Notes: generated by a model from the sequence alone, not told the origin. Counted from the first letter of the stretch, positions 43,720 to 52,724 are shown. The stretch is 64,000 nucleotides of DNA from Paenibacillus pinisoli (GCF_003605435.1 NZ_QXQB01000006.1:216743-280742), one strand, 5' to 3'. Translations and numbers: made by a program.

Positions 43720-44547
43720 ATGGAATTGTGGTACACCGAGAAACAAACTGAAAACTTCGGCATTACGGCGAAGATTACAAAAAGCTACGTACACGAACAA
43801 ACGGAATTTCAACAACTGGATATGATCGAGACGGAAGAGTTCGGCACGATGCTTGTACTCGACGGCATGGTTATGACCACGGTTAAGGATGAATTCGTCT
43901 ACCATGAGATGGTGGCTCATCCGGTTCTCTTCACGCATCCTAACCCTGAGAACGTGCTGGTTGTAGGCGGCGGCGACGGCGGCGTCATCCGTGAGGTAAT
44001 GAAGCATCCGAAGGTGAAAAAGGCTGTTCTGGTCGATATCGACGGCAAAGTCATCGAGTACTCCAAGAAGTACCTGCCGACGATCGCAGGCGAGTTGGAC
44101 AACCCTCGCGTAGAGGTGCTTGTTAATGACGGCTTCATGCACATCCACGATCATAAGAACACGTACGACGTCATCATGGTCGACTCCACGGAGCCGGTAG
44201 GTCCAGCGGCTAACCTGTTCACGCGCGGCTTCTACCAAGGCATCTACGAGGCGCTGAAGGAAGACGGCATCTTCGTCGCTCAGACGGACAATCCTTGGTT
44301 CAAAGCCGATCTGATCCAAAGCGTAAACCGCGATGTGAAGGAAGTATTCCCGATCGTGCGCGTATACGGCGCTAACATTCCGACTTACCCGTCCGGTCTA
44401 TGGACATTCACAATGGGCAGCAAAAAACATGATCCGCTACAAGTGGACGAGTCAGCCATTCCGGAGCTGGATACCAAATATTATTCGCCTCGCCTGCACA
44501 AGGCGGCGTTCATCCTTCCGAAATTCGTTGAGGATCTGGTGAAGTAA
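43720..44547 (+). CDS. speE: Spermidine synthase (polyamine aminopropyltransferase)
   Basis: It transfers an aminopropyl group from decarboxylated S-adenosylmethionine to putrescine. Motifs are clear: VLVVGGGDGGVIREVMKH for cofactor binding, IMVDSTEPVGPAANLF with the catalytic Asp, and DGMVMTTVKDEFVYHEM for the amine site. Length (275 aa) matches B. subtilis SpeE. GAAAGAAGGG precedes the ATG. No speB follows, unlike in B. subtilis; a terminator comes next. Confidence 0.95.
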   Translation: MELWYTEKQTENFGITAKITKSYVHEQTEFQQLDMIETEEFGTMLVLDGMVMTTVKDEFVYHEMVAHPVLFTHPNPENVLVVGGGDGGVIREVMKHPKVKKAVLVDIDGKVIEYSKKYLPTIAGELDNPRVEVLVNDGFMHIHDHKNTYDVIMVDSTEPVGPAANLFTRGFYQGIYEALKEDGIFVAQTDNPWFKADLIQSVNRDVKEVFPIVRVYGANIPTYPSGLWTFTMGSKKHDPLQVDESAIPELDTKYYSPRLHKAAFILPKFVEDLVK

Positions 44548-44576
44548 GGCGAACGGCAGCAGCGATGCGGCCAACA

Positions 44577-44620
44577 TAAAAAGAACGAAGCCGCGTAATG
44601 TCGCGGCTTCGTTCTTTTTA
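44577..44620. terminator. Bidirectional terminator after speE
   Basis: AAAAAGAACGAAGCCGCG pairs perfectly with CGCGGCTTCGTTCTTTTT around a 6-nt loop. It also serves the convergent gene. Confidence 0.92.
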
Positions 44621-44628
44621 TATTCTTA

Positions 44629-45561
44629 TTATTGAAGCTTGAAGAAGATTTTACGGTCTTCATACTCCAGTGTAGAGTCGCTTCTCGAGACGACCATGTA
44701 ATTTTCTTCTCCTTTAACAATAGGCAGAAGGACTTTACCGTTTACTTCGAAGGAGCTGCCTTTGGTTGTAGGTGTCACTTGCGGGAAATCTGGCAGCACC
44801 TCACGAGTTGCTTCAGCGATTGCGCCATCGAAACCAAAGTCAGTTGAGCCGATGATATAATGGCCGTCCGGTGTCTCTACTCCTGAGATATAAGGTCTGT
44901 AAGACGAGAGGAACTTATAGCCGTTTTTATCTTTGCTTTTCATCGTTGCATTTTTGACCTTAAGATTAATGGATACCATTCTGTACTCTATATCCGGATT
45001 GTTTTCCGGACGCTGGAAGCCAAGAGCGACGATCTGGTCCAATGAAATAGGAACAACCTTCGTAACCGTCACGGTGAAGTCGGCGGAGCTGGTGTCGTTT
45101 TCCTCAGGCTTATAATTAACTAGCTCTTTATACGTAAATGCTGTATTGAACTTTACCGGATCGTTAAAGGTGCCTTTGTTGCTGGATGCAGAAGCCGAGC
45201 CGCTTGGCGGCGTCGAGGTTCCGGGATTCGAAGAGCCTGTGTCAATTTTCGGCGGAGTTTGGCCCTCCGGCGTAATCACAACCGTCTGGCGTTTATCATC
45301 CCACTGGACATTCGCGCCGAGCGAGTCGGCTACGATACGAGCCGGTACATAGGTTCTGCCTTCGAACGTAATGGGATACAGCTTTTTGCCATCCATGGTG
45401 AGATCGACTTTTTTGCCGCCAACCTCAATGCCAATAGCATAGTTCTGATACGCTGTAATTTTTTTGAGCGTTGTTGCCGAATAAGCGATGGAACCTGCGC
45501 TCAGAGTGAGCGAAAGCGCCGTCGTGACAATCAGCGCTTTTTTGGTGAAAAACTTTTTCAT
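44629..45561 (-). CDS. Secreted protein with copper-amine-oxidase N-terminal (stalk) domain
   Basis: The 310-residue protein has a signal peptide (KKALIVTTALSLTLSAGSIAYSA). A ~70-residue copper amine oxidase N-like domain follows (DGKKLYPITFEGRTYVPARIVADSLGANVQWDDKRQTVVI), then a Ser/Pro/Gly linker and a C-terminal beta-rich domain of ~170 residues that I cannot name. This stalk domain is very common in Paenibacillus cell-surface proteins, and its function is poorly known. ATG 45561 has GAGGAG upstream; the frame to 45624 is an unsupported extension. Confidence 0.8.
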   Translation of the reverse strand: MKKFFTKKALIVTTALSLTLSAGSIAYSATTLKKITAYQNYAIGIEVGGKKVDLTMDGKKLYPITFEGRTYVPARIVADSLGANVQWDDKRQTVVITPEGQTPPKIDTGSSNPGTSTPPSGSASASSNKGTFNDPVKFNTAFTYKELVNYKPEENDTSSADFTVTVTKVVPISLDQIVALGFQRPENNPDIEYRMVSINLKVKNATMKSKDKNGYKFLSSYRPYISGVETPDGHYIIGSTDFGFDGAIAEATREVLPDFPQVTPTTKGSSFEVNGKVLLPIVKGEENYMVVSRSDSTLEYEDRKIFFKLQ

Positions 45562-45903
45562 GAAGCCATCTCCTCTGCATGTTATGAAATGATGTATGTA
45601 TGTGTAAGTCCTGGGACTTAACAACTAAGGGTTGTTTTGCTCATGGATAGTGCAAACAAAGGAATTCACACCTATAATTATTCAAACATTCATATACTAA
45701 TTCCGTAAATATATCTTCAATAAAGAATACTGAGCCATTTTTTACTTCTATTCCCTTCGCTCGATCTAGTATAACTGAGAAAATTACCCATTGCTATATT
45801 ATTTTTTTGCAACTTGTAATCGTGTATCGGTGACAAGGATGTAGGACTTTCGCATGAGCAGCGCTATGAAGGATATAATAGAGAGATAGAAAGGAGTCGT
45901 CTT
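45562..45903. other. Divergent spacer, no element defined
   Basis: About 340 bp of A/T-rich sequence between the stalk-domain gene and the glycosylase gene. I see no ORF with a ribosome site and no confident promoter or structured element. Confidence 0.4.
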
Positions 45904-46443
45904 ATGTCGCTAATCTATTCATTTCCGCCCGTAGTCGACGAGCGCTCGCGTGTGCTCATTGCCGGTACGGCGCCAAGCGTGAAGTCGCTGGCGTACGGCC
46001 AGTTCTACGGCCATCCGCAAAACTTTTTTTGGCGCATCGTCTACGGCTTGTTTCAAGAGCGCGTTCCTGGTCAGGAAGGCTACCCGCCGCCGGACCCCGT
46101 CTATGAGAATCGTCTCGCTTTCCTGCGGGAGCACAGGCTGGCGGTATGGGACGTGATTCACTCCTGCGAGCGGGAAGGGAGCCTGGATGCCAATATAAAA
46201 GAAGAGACTCCTAACGACTTCCCCGGATTGATAGAGCACTACCCTGGCATTCGGGCCATTGCGTTTAATGGAAGCAAAGCGTATGACACCTTCCGCAAGA
46301 ACTTCGGCGGCCATCCGTCGCTTCAGCATGTTGCCAAGCTTAAGCTGCCTTCTTCGAGTCCGATACCGACGAAGCATATGCGAAGTCTGGAGGATCGGAT
46401 CGGGGCATGGCAGACGATCGTTCCTTTTGTCCTGGAGGACTAG
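45904..46443 (+). CDS. DNA-deoxyinosine glycosylase (UDG superfamily, family 6/HDG)
   Basis: It probably removes hypoxanthine from deaminated adenine in DNA. The N-terminal motif LIAGTAPSVKSLAYGQFYGHPQNFFWRI fits the family 6 glycosylase pattern (GTxPS and YxxxPxNxFW with its Asn). AFNGSKAYDTF and LPSSSPIP correspond to the later conserved loops. The 179-residue length is normal. GAAAGGAG precedes the ATG. It lies alone, 84 bp before the ywiB-argS pair. Confidence 0.85.
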   Translation: MSLIYSFPPVVDERSRVLIAGTAPSVKSLAYGQFYGHPQNFFWRIVYGLFQERVPGQEGYPPPDPVYENRLAFLREHRLAVWDVIHSCEREGSLDANIKEETPNDFPGLIEHYPGIRAIAFNGSKAYDTFRKNFGGHPSLQHVAKLKLPSSSPIPTKHMRSLEDRIGAWQTIVPFVLED

Positions 46444-46527
46444 TATTTCCGCTATTCAGGCGTTGAAATTGGAGGGCTTCCTGTATATAGTAGTAACATA
46501 CGAAAGAACGATAGCGGGAGCGGGGCA

Positions 46528-46968
46528 ATGAGGGATAGCGGCAAGGCCATCATTATATTGGAAAGCAAGGCGGACGGAGAGAAAGCGACGCACCGTTACA
46601 AAGGTGAATGGTTCCGCAAGGAGAAGTCGCTGTTCATCCGCTATGCGGAGGACGAGGCGACCCGGGCGCTCATCCGGTATACGCCGGGAGAGCTGCTGCT
46701 TAAGCGGAGCGGCGCTGTGCAGTCGGACCAGCTGTTCGTATCCGGGCAAAGCCGGATCGGCCAGTACCGCTCGGCTGTTACGGTATTCGAGCTGGAGACC
46801 AGGACGAAGTCGCTTGCGCTGCAAGCGAAGGCGAGAGAGGATCAGGCGGGAGCGGTATTGCCGACGGCGCCGCCGTTTACCTTGGAGTGGCGGTACGATT
46901 TATATGTAAGCGAGCAACTATCGGGACGGTTCCATATCCGTCTCCATATTCAGGAGGATCACGAATGA
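46528..46968 (+). CDS. ywiB: DUF1934 (YwiB-like) beta-barrel protein
   Basis: The 146-residue protein fits the DUF1934/YwiB family, which folds as a lipocalin-like beta-barrel of unknown function. Supporting pattern: an N-terminal strand IIILESKADGEKATHRYKGEW, then IRYTPGELLLKRSGAV, and LEWRYDLYVSEQLSGRFHIRLHI at the end. Its stop overlaps the argS start (ATGA), as ywiB precedes argS in B. subtilis. The ribosome site is GGGAGCGGGG. Confidence 0.82.
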   Translation: MRDSGKAIIILESKADGEKATHRYKGEWFRKEKSLFIRYAEDEATRALIRYTPGELLLKRSGAVQSDQLFVSGQSRIGQYRSAVTVFELETRTKSLALQAKAREDQAGAVLPTAPPFTLEWRYDLYVSEQLSGRFHIRLHIQEDHE

Positions 46969-48647
46969 TGAGTGCGAATGTACTGGACAAATTGTATGAG
47001 CAAGTGAAAGCGGCGATTGCCGATGCGGCAGTAGCGGCGGGACTGGCAGCGAGAGAGGATCTGCCGGTATTCGCGCTTGAGGTGCCGAAGGACAAATCCC
47101 ACGGCGATCTTGCGACGAATGCGGCGATGCAGCTGACCAAGCTGGCGAAGAAGAATCCGCGTCAGATTGCTGAAGCGATTATTGAGCATCTCGATCATAA
47201 GGGCGCATCCATCCAGTCGGCTGAGATCGCAGGACCGGGCTTCATCAACTTCCGTATGGACAAAAGCTATTTATATCCGATTATTGCAGATGCGCTTAAA
47301 GCGGGAGAAGATTATGGCCGTGTATCGGCAGGCGAAGGCTCGCGCGTGCAAGTGGAGTTCGTCAGCGCCAATCCGACGGGCAGCCTTCATCTGGGCCATG
47401 CTCGCGGCGCGGCTGTCGGCGATTCGCTGTGCAACGTGCTGGACTTCGCGGGCTACGATGTAACGCGCGAATATTATATTAACGACGCCGGCAAGCAAGT
47501 GGAGAATTTGGCGCTGTCGCTGGAGGCGCGTTACCGCCAGGCGCTTGGCCAAGAGGCGGAGATGCCGGAGGACGGCTATTACGGAGAAGACATTATCGGA
47601 TTTGCCAAAGGTCTCGCGGAGCAGGAAGGCGACAAGCTGCTGCAGCTGTCCGACCAAGAGCGTTTTACCTACTTCCGCAGCTTCGGGCTGGAGAAGGAGC
47701 TGGACAAGATCAAGCGCGATCTTGGACGCTTCCGCGTAGGCTTCGACGTCTGGTACAGCGAGACTTCGCTTTACGAGAGCGGTCAAGTCGAGCAGGGACT
47801 TGAAGCGCTGAAGGCATCCGGACACGTATATGAGGAAGAAGGCGCGACTTGGCTGTCGACGGTTCCGTTCGGCGACGACAAAAACCGCGTTCTTGTGAAA
47901 AACGACGGGTCGTATACGTATTTGACGCCGGACATTGCGTACCACCGCGATAAGTACGGCCGCGGCTTCGACCGGATGATCAACATCTGGGGAGCGGATC
48001 ATCATGGCTATATTCCGCGTGTGAAGGCTGCAATGGCGGCGCTCGGCAACGATCCGGAGAAACTGACGGTATTGATTGCCCAGATGGTCAGCCTGTTCCA
48101 GAACGGCGAGAAGATGAAGATGTCGAAGCGTACCGGCAAAGCGGTAACGATGGAGGATCTCATGGATGAAGTTGGCGTAGACGCCATCCGCTATTTCTTC
48201 TCCATGAGAAGCATGGACTCGCATCTGGATTTCGACATGGATCTGGCGATCTCAACATCCAACGAGAATCCGGTTTTCTATGTTCAATACGCCCATGCCC
48301 GAATTTGCAGCATCTACAGACAAGCGGAGGAGCAAGGCGTCGCGATTCCGGATGCGGGCAGCGTGAATTATGACAAGCTGAATACGGAAGCGGAATACGA
48401 TCTGATCCGCAAGATCGGCGAGCTGCCGCAGGAGGTGGCGGAGGCCGCTGCGCAATACGCGCCGCATCGCCTGATCCGTTACGTCTATGAGCTGGCTGCG
48501 GAGCTGCACAGCTATTACCGTGCGGAGCGGGTTATCACCGAGGACGCGGAGCAGACGGCAGCAAGGCTGGCGCTGCTTGGCGCTGTACGGGTCGCCATCG
48601 CGAACGTGCTTCGTCTGGTCGGCGTATCTGCGCCGGAGCGCATGTAA
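46965..48647 (+). CDS. argS: Arginyl-tRNA synthetase
   Basis: It charges tRNA-Arg. The 560-residue class I synthetase has an N-terminal Add1 domain, the HIGH-type motif NPTGSLHLGHARGA, WGADHHGYIPR, and the KMSKR loop KMKMSKRTGKAV. The C-terminal anticodon-binding domain ends in the family-typical VGVSAPERM. ATG 46965 has AGGAGG at 8-base spacing and overlaps the ywiB stop; the frame is open further upstream but unsupported. No T-box leader is visible. Confidence 0.97.
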   Translation: MMSANVLDKLYEQVKAAIADAAVAAGLAAREDLPVFALEVPKDKSHGDLATNAAMQLTKLAKKNPRQIAEAIIEHLDHKGASIQSAEIAGPGFINFRMDKSYLYPIIADALKAGEDYGRVSAGEGSRVQVEFVSANPTGSLHLGHARGAAVGDSLCNVLDFAGYDVTREYYINDAGKQVENLALSLEARYRQALGQEAEMPEDGYYGEDIIGFAKGLAEQEGDKLLQLSDQERFTYFRSFGLEKELDKIKRDLGRFRVGFDVWYSETSLYESGQVEQGLEALKASGHVYEEEGATWLSTVPFGDDKNRVLVKNDGSYTYLTPDIAYHRDKYGRGFDRMINIWGADHHGYIPRVKAAMAALGNDPEKLTVLIAQMVSLFQNGEKMKMSKRTGKAVTMEDLMDEVGVDAIRYFFSMRSMDSHLDFDMDLAISTSNENPVFYVQYAHARICSIYRQAEEQGVAIPDAGSVNYDKLNTEAEYDLIRKIGELPQEVAEAAAQYAPHRLIRYVYELAAELHSYYRAERVITEDAEQTAARLALLGAVRVAIANVLRLVGVSAPERM

Positions 48648-48657
48648 GATCATAAAA

Positions 48658-48690
48658 CAAGCCGCAGAGCTATTTCCGCTCCGCGGCTTG
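48658..48690. terminator. Bidirectional terminator overlapping the S8 protease C-terminus
   Basis: CAAGCCGC and GCGGCTTG arms with an inner GAGC/GCTC pairing. It lies just after argS, and its right arm encodes the last codons of the convergent protease. No strong T-run is present on the plus strand. Confidence 0.65.
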
Positions 48691-49809
48691 CAGCATACGT
48701 ATGACATCCAGCTCGCCGATATTTCGGCGGGCTTTGCTGTTTTTGAGCGGCTGCATGGATCGCTTCATAATGGACTTGATTTCGCCGGGAGACAATCCAG
48801 GGCGGAGCGATAGCAGCAGAGCGATTGCGCCGCTGACATGAGAGGTGGCCATTGACGTGCCGCTCATCTCATTGTATTTGCCCCGCAGCCAGGCTGACGT
48901 GATTTTGTCGCCGGGCGCGTAGATGTCGATATAAGTGCCGCGGTTGCTGAATGGCGCGATGCGCCGGTGGCGGTTCGTGGCTCCTACGGAGATCGTCTGC
49001 GGGTAACGCGCCGGGTAATCTACCGAGCGCAGCTTCCCGTCGTTGCCCGAGGAGGCTACGATGATGACGCCGGAATTATAGGCGTTCGTTACCGCGCCGA
49101 GCAGCGCCTTGCTTCGGGTTTTCATGCCGAAGCTCATGTTGATGACATTCATTCCGTTGCGTACGCACCATTCGATTCCGAGAACGATGTCGGAGACAAA
49201 GGCGCTGCCATTATGGTCGAAGGCTTTCACAGGTGCGATAAGCGCTCTTGGCGCTACGCCAATCATGCCTTGCATTTGGTTGGCTGCAGCGATGGTGCCG
49301 GCGATATGCGTGCCGTGCCCGTTGTCGTCATAAGGCATCTTGCTTCGATTCAACAGGTTAATGCCGCGGAGGAGCGAGTGATGCAGGTCGGGATGTCCAA
49401 AGTCGACGCCGGTGTCGATGACGCCAACCTTGACCCGGTGGCCCGTCGTTATCCCCCAGGCATGCGGTGCCCGAATGTGCTGAACGCCCCATGGAATGCC
49501 GTTTTCAATCGCGAGCGCTTTTTGACCCGAGGGGCTTACGCTGATCTTGCAGTCTTTCTCCATCCAGACGCGTCCGGAGAAGGGTCCCTGAAGTCTGGCA
49601 TCGGTCGGCAGCTTGCAGGAGATGCCCTGTATAAAAGGCAGAGGCCTGATCTCTTTCAGATTTGCAGCCGTTGCAGCCGCTTCGGACAGCTTGCGAAGGA
49701 AGCGCCGGTACTCGCTGCCATTCTGGAATCTTATAATTCTTTTGGTAGTGGCGGATTGGCTGTTTGTTGTCACTTGCTGTAACCAGCGTAATAATGCGGC
49801 GGTATCCAA
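48670..49809 (-). CDS. S8-family subtilisin-like serine protease without signal peptide
   Basis: The 379-residue protein keeps the full triad: Asp in VGVIDTGVDFGHPDL, His in DNGHGTHIAGT and Ser in GTSMATSHVSGAIALL, plus the oxyanion Asn in ASSGNDG. A ~110-residue N-terminal part could be an I9-like propeptide (FLRKLSEAAATAANLKEIRPLPFIQGISCKLP). No signal peptide or anchor is seen, so it is either cytoplasmic or exported in an unusual way. The start is TTG 49809 with GGGAGGGG upstream. Confidence 0.85.
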   Translation of the reverse strand: MDTAALLRWLQQVTTNSQSATTKRIIRFQNGSEYRRFLRKLSEAAATAANLKEIRPLPFIQGISCKLPTDARLQGPFSGRVWMEKDCKISVSPSGQKALAIENGIPWGVQHIRAPHAWGITTGHRVKVGVIDTGVDFGHPDLHHSLLRGINLLNRSKMPYDDNGHGTHIAGTIAAANQMQGMIGVAPRALIAPVKAFDHNGSAFVSDIVLGIEWCVRNGMNVINMSFGMKTRSKALLGAVTNAYNSGVIIVASSGNDGKLRSVDYPARYPQTISVGATNRHRRIAPFSNRGTYIDIYAPGDKITSAWLRGKYNEMSGTSMATSHVSGAIALLLSLRPGLSPGEIKSIMKRSMQPLKNSKARRNIGELDVIRMLQAAERK

Positions 49810-50010
49810 TTTTGGCTTCCCCTCCCGAAGGACGATGCTTCATCATCTTATGAATTCGCATCTTCCGCCGCATGAGCAACTTGCCCTTTTTCCGAGAAAT
49901 AGGTCGAATGCCGTGTCATTTTTCACCAAAGGACATAGGATAAATGAAGAGCTTACCATGCTCTTGCATTTCCGATAATTCCGCTTGCGGCTTGTCGGAT
50001 GGATACAGTC

Positions 50011-50038
50011 AAAGCGAAGGGTCGCTCCTTCGCTTTTT
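50011..50038 (+). terminator. Isolated terminator-like hairpin upstream of rpoE
   Basis: AAAGCGAAGG and CCTTCGCTTT arms end in TTTTT on the plus strand. No plus-strand gene ends nearby; the flanking genes are the S8 protease (minus) and rpoE. The rest of the 49810-50165 spacer holds only a TATACT candidate -10 at 50096. Confidence 0.65.
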
Positions 50039-50165
50039 GCTGTGCCGGGGGCTAAATGGAAGTCCGCTTGATTTTTTGCATGAAATAGGTTTTACTATAC
50101 TGTGACTAGCGTGTAAGCGACTAATAAAATGTACATAATTTTTGGGCAAGAGAGGATGTGTCGAT

Positions 50166-50738
50166 ATGAGCGGAAGCAACTTTACACTAAAGCTTGATCC
50201 CGAGCGCGTAAAAGAGATGCCGATGGTCGACTTGGCGTTCGAGGTGCTGAAAGCGGCAAATACGCCTTATTATTATCGTGATCTGATGATGGAGATTGCT
50301 AAGATACGCGGTCTTTCTGAAGAAGGAATCAATCAGTTCATCGCGCAGGTATATACGGAGATTAACATTGACGGGCGATTCGCTTGCGTCGGCAGCAACA
50401 TGTGGGGGCTGAAGCGCTGGTATCCGGTCGAGCGTTCCGAGGATCCTGTGGGCAATGCGAAGCGTACCCGTATCATCAATGATGATGACGATCTGGAAGA
50501 CGAGGATCTGTTCGCAGACGAGGAAGACGACAGCTATGCAGCGGAAGACGAGGATTACGATGCATACGATGAAGACAACGAAGACTACGAGGAATCGGAA
50601 GAGGAATCGGAAGTAGACGAGGATGTCGAAATCGATGACGAAGACCTCGAAGAAGAAGGCGAAGAAGAAGATCTGGACTCCGAGGAAGAGGATGAGGAAG
50701 ACTCCTTCGACGACGAAGGTGAAGAGGACGGACGATAG
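50166..50738 (+). CDS. rpoE: DNA-directed RNA polymerase delta subunit
   Basis: The Firmicute delta subunit increases polymerase recycling and promoter selectivity. The first ~90 residues form the folded HARE-HTH-like domain (MVDLAFEVLKAANTPYYYRDLMMEIA, DGRFACVGSNMWGLKRWYP). The rest is an almost purely acidic Asp/Glu tail. Length is 190 aa against 173 in B. subtilis. GAGAGG precedes ATG 50166. It starts the conserved rpoE-pyrG-spo0F-fba block. Confidence 0.96.
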   Translation: MSGSNFTLKLDPERVKEMPMVDLAFEVLKAANTPYYYRDLMMEIAKIRGLSEEGINQFIAQVYTEINIDGRFACVGSNMWGLKRWYPVERSEDPVGNAKRTRIINDDDDLEDEDLFADEEDDSYAAEDEDYDAYDEDNEDYEESEEESEVDEDVEIDDEDLEEEGEEEDLDSEEEDEEDSFDDEGEEDGR

Positions 50739-50761
50739 TCCGAAATGGAAGCTAGTTTTGC

Positions 50762-50801
50762 TTGACATGCCCTGTGGCGGCAGAGTAAACTATTGCATGG
50801 G
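50762..50801 (+). promoter_or_regulatory. pyrG promoter with GGGC start site
   Basis: TTGACA (50762-50767), 18-bp spacer, TAAACT (50786-50791), then 7 bases to GGGC at 50799. B. subtilis pyrG also starts with GGGC and is controlled by repeated G addition when CTP is low. Confidence 0.7.
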
Positions 50802-50846
50802 CTTTAAGAATAGGTTAACAAATAACGCATTTGATATGCAGATGAG

Positions 50847-50883
50847 AAAAGTGCCCCCGGTGCTACGGGTGTCACTTTTTTTG
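50847..50883 (+). terminator. pyrG leader attenuator
   Basis: AAAGTG and CACTTT outer arms and a CCCG/CGGG inner stem are followed by seven T. The left arm contains GCCCCCGG, able to pair with a G-extended transcript 5' end. It lies about 48 nt after the proposed start and 142 bp before pyrG. Confidence 0.7.
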
Positions 50884-51024
50884 TTTGAAGGGACTAGTTA
50901 GGAAGCAAAGTTTTGACCTGAAAGCGTACGTTTAAAAAGTCAGGCCTTCATCATGATCGCTTTTTAAACCACCTCTGTAAGGGCAAACTGAAATTAACAT
51001 AGGAGCATGGAGGGTATCATCACA

Positions 51025-52629
51025 GTGACCAAATATATATTTGTAACCGGCGGCGTAGTCTCATCCTTGGGCAAGGGAATAACAGCAGCTTCTCTTGGCA
51101 GATTGCTGAAGAACAGAGGTCTGAAAGTTACGATTCAAAAGTTCGATCCGTACATTAACGTGGACCCGGGAACGATGAGCCCGTATCAGCACGGCGAAGT
51201 ATTCGTAACCGACGACGGAGCGGAGACTGACCTTGATCTTGGTCACTATGAGCGCTTCATCGACATCAATCTTTCGAAGAACAGCAACGTAACGACGGGC
51301 AAAATCTACTCCAACGTCATTACGAAAGAGCGCCGCGGCGATTACCTTGGCGGCACAGTGCAAGTTATTCCCCATATTACGAACGAAATCAAGGATCGCG
51401 TATTCCGCGCCGGCCGCGAAGCGGGTTCCGACGTTGTCATTACAGAGATCGGCGGTACGGTTGGCGATATCGAGAGCTTGCCGTTCCTGGAAGCTATCCG
51501 CCAGATCAAGAGCGACATCGGCCGCGACAATGTGATGTATATTCATGTAACGCTCATTCCTTATATAAAAGCGGCTGGCGAAGTGAAGACGAAGCCAACC
51601 CAGCATAGCGTAAAAGAGCTGCGCAGCATTGGCATTCAGCCGAATGTCATCGTATGCCGTACTGAATATCCGCTGGCTGAGGACATGAAGCGCAAGATCG
51701 GCCTGTTCTGCGACATTGACGCGAATGCTGTTGTGGAATGCCGTGACGCTTCTACCTTGTACGAAGTGCCGCTCATGCTCAGAGAGCAAGGACTCGACGA
51801 GATCGTAGTCAATCACCTGAAGCTGACGACGGATCAGCCGGACATGCGCGAATGGGAAAGTCTGGTTGCACGCGTGAAGTCGCTGCACAAGACGACCGAA
51901 ATCGCAATTGTAGGCAAGTATGTAGCGCTTCATGACGCTTACCTCAGTATCGTAGAATCGCTTGGACATGCGGGCATCGCGCTTGATTCCGAGATCAAGA
52001 TCCGCTGGGTTGATGCGGAGCTTCTGACCGATGCCAATGTAGCGGAGAGCCTGCAAGGCGTTCATGGCATTCTCGTGCCGGGAGGCTTCGGCGACCGCGG
52101 CATCGAAGGCAAGATCAGCGCGATTCGCTATGCGCGCGAGCAAGGCGTTCCGTTCTTCGGCATCTGCCTGGGCATGCAGGTTGCCGTGATTGAATTTGCG
52201 CGCAACGTGGTTGGACTGGCGAATGCGAACAGCTCGGAGATCAACTCCGCTACGCCGTATCCGGTCATCGACCTGCTTCCGGATCAGAAGGACATCGAAG
52301 ATCTGGGCGGAACGATGCGTCTTGGCCTGTATCCGTGCAAGATCGCGCCTGAGACGGTTGCGGCACGCGAATATTCGGACGAGCTGGTATACGAGCGTCA
52401 TCGCCACCGCTATGAGTTCAACAATGAATATAGAGAAGCGATTGAAGCCGCAGGACTGCGCATCTCCGGCACGTCGCCGGACGGCCGTCTGGTTGAAATG
52501 GTGGAGCTTGCCGATCACCCATGGTTCCTTGCCGTTCAATTCCATCCGGAGTTCACGTCCAGACCGAACCGTCCGCAGCCGTTGTTCCAAGGCTTCGTAC
52601 GCGCGGCAGTGGGATACTCCGAACGCTAA
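51025..52629 (+). CDS. pyrG: CTP synthase
   Basis: It makes CTP from UTP, ATP and glutamine. The 534-residue protein has the N-terminal amidoligase domain (MTKYIFVTGGVVSSLGKGI with its P-loop, then KFDPYINVDPGTMSP) and a C-terminal class I glutaminase domain (GICLGMQ with the nucleophilic Cys, VQFHPEF with the His-x-Glu pair). GTG 51025 is chosen by homology to the invariant MTKYIF start, with GGAGGG 9 bases upstream. The leader shows a start site and attenuator fitting CTP-dependent control. Confidence 0.97.
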   Translation: MTKYIFVTGGVVSSLGKGITAASLGRLLKNRGLKVTIQKFDPYINVDPGTMSPYQHGEVFVTDDGAETDLDLGHYERFIDINLSKNSNVTTGKIYSNVITKERRGDYLGGTVQVIPHITNEIKDRVFRAGREAGSDVVITEIGGTVGDIESLPFLEAIRQIKSDIGRDNVMYIHVTLIPYIKAAGEVKTKPTQHSVKELRSIGIQPNVIVCRTEYPLAEDMKRKIGLFCDIDANAVVECRDASTLYEVPLMLREQGLDEIVVNHLKLTTDQPDMREWESLVARVKSLHKTTEIAIVGKYVALHDAYLSIVESLGHAGIALDSEIKIRWVDAELLTDANVAESLQGVHGILVPGGFGDRGIEGKISAIRYAREQGVPFFGICLGMQVAVIEFARNVVGLANANSSEINSATPYPVIDLLPDQKDIEDLGGTMRLGLYPCKIAPETVAAREYSDELVYERHRHRYEFNNEYREAIEAAGLRISGTSPDGRLVEMVELADHPWFLAVQFHPEFTSRPNRPQPLFQGFVRAAVGYSER

Positions 52630-52695
52630 TTGGAAGTCAAATTATAAGCTGATGTCGCATTTCCTATCAAAGCCAGTAAGTTTTTGTATGGATTA

Positions 52696-52724
52696 GAAGG
52701 AAAATCCCTTAGCTTCACGAATAT
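52696..52724 (+). promoter_or_regulatory. Candidate sigma-H promoter of spo0F
   Basis: GAAGGAAAA (52696-52704) fits the sigma-H -35 pattern RNAGGAWWW. After 11 bases, CACGAATAT fits RNNGAATWW at all but the first position. B. subtilis spo0F is known to have a sigma-H promoter. Confidence 0.6.

Noticed and set aside
51061..52590. A 509-residue minus-strand frame inside pyrG
   Set aside because: It lies entirely antisense to pyrG, whose identity is certain. Such long shadow frames are common opposite GC3-rich coding genes.
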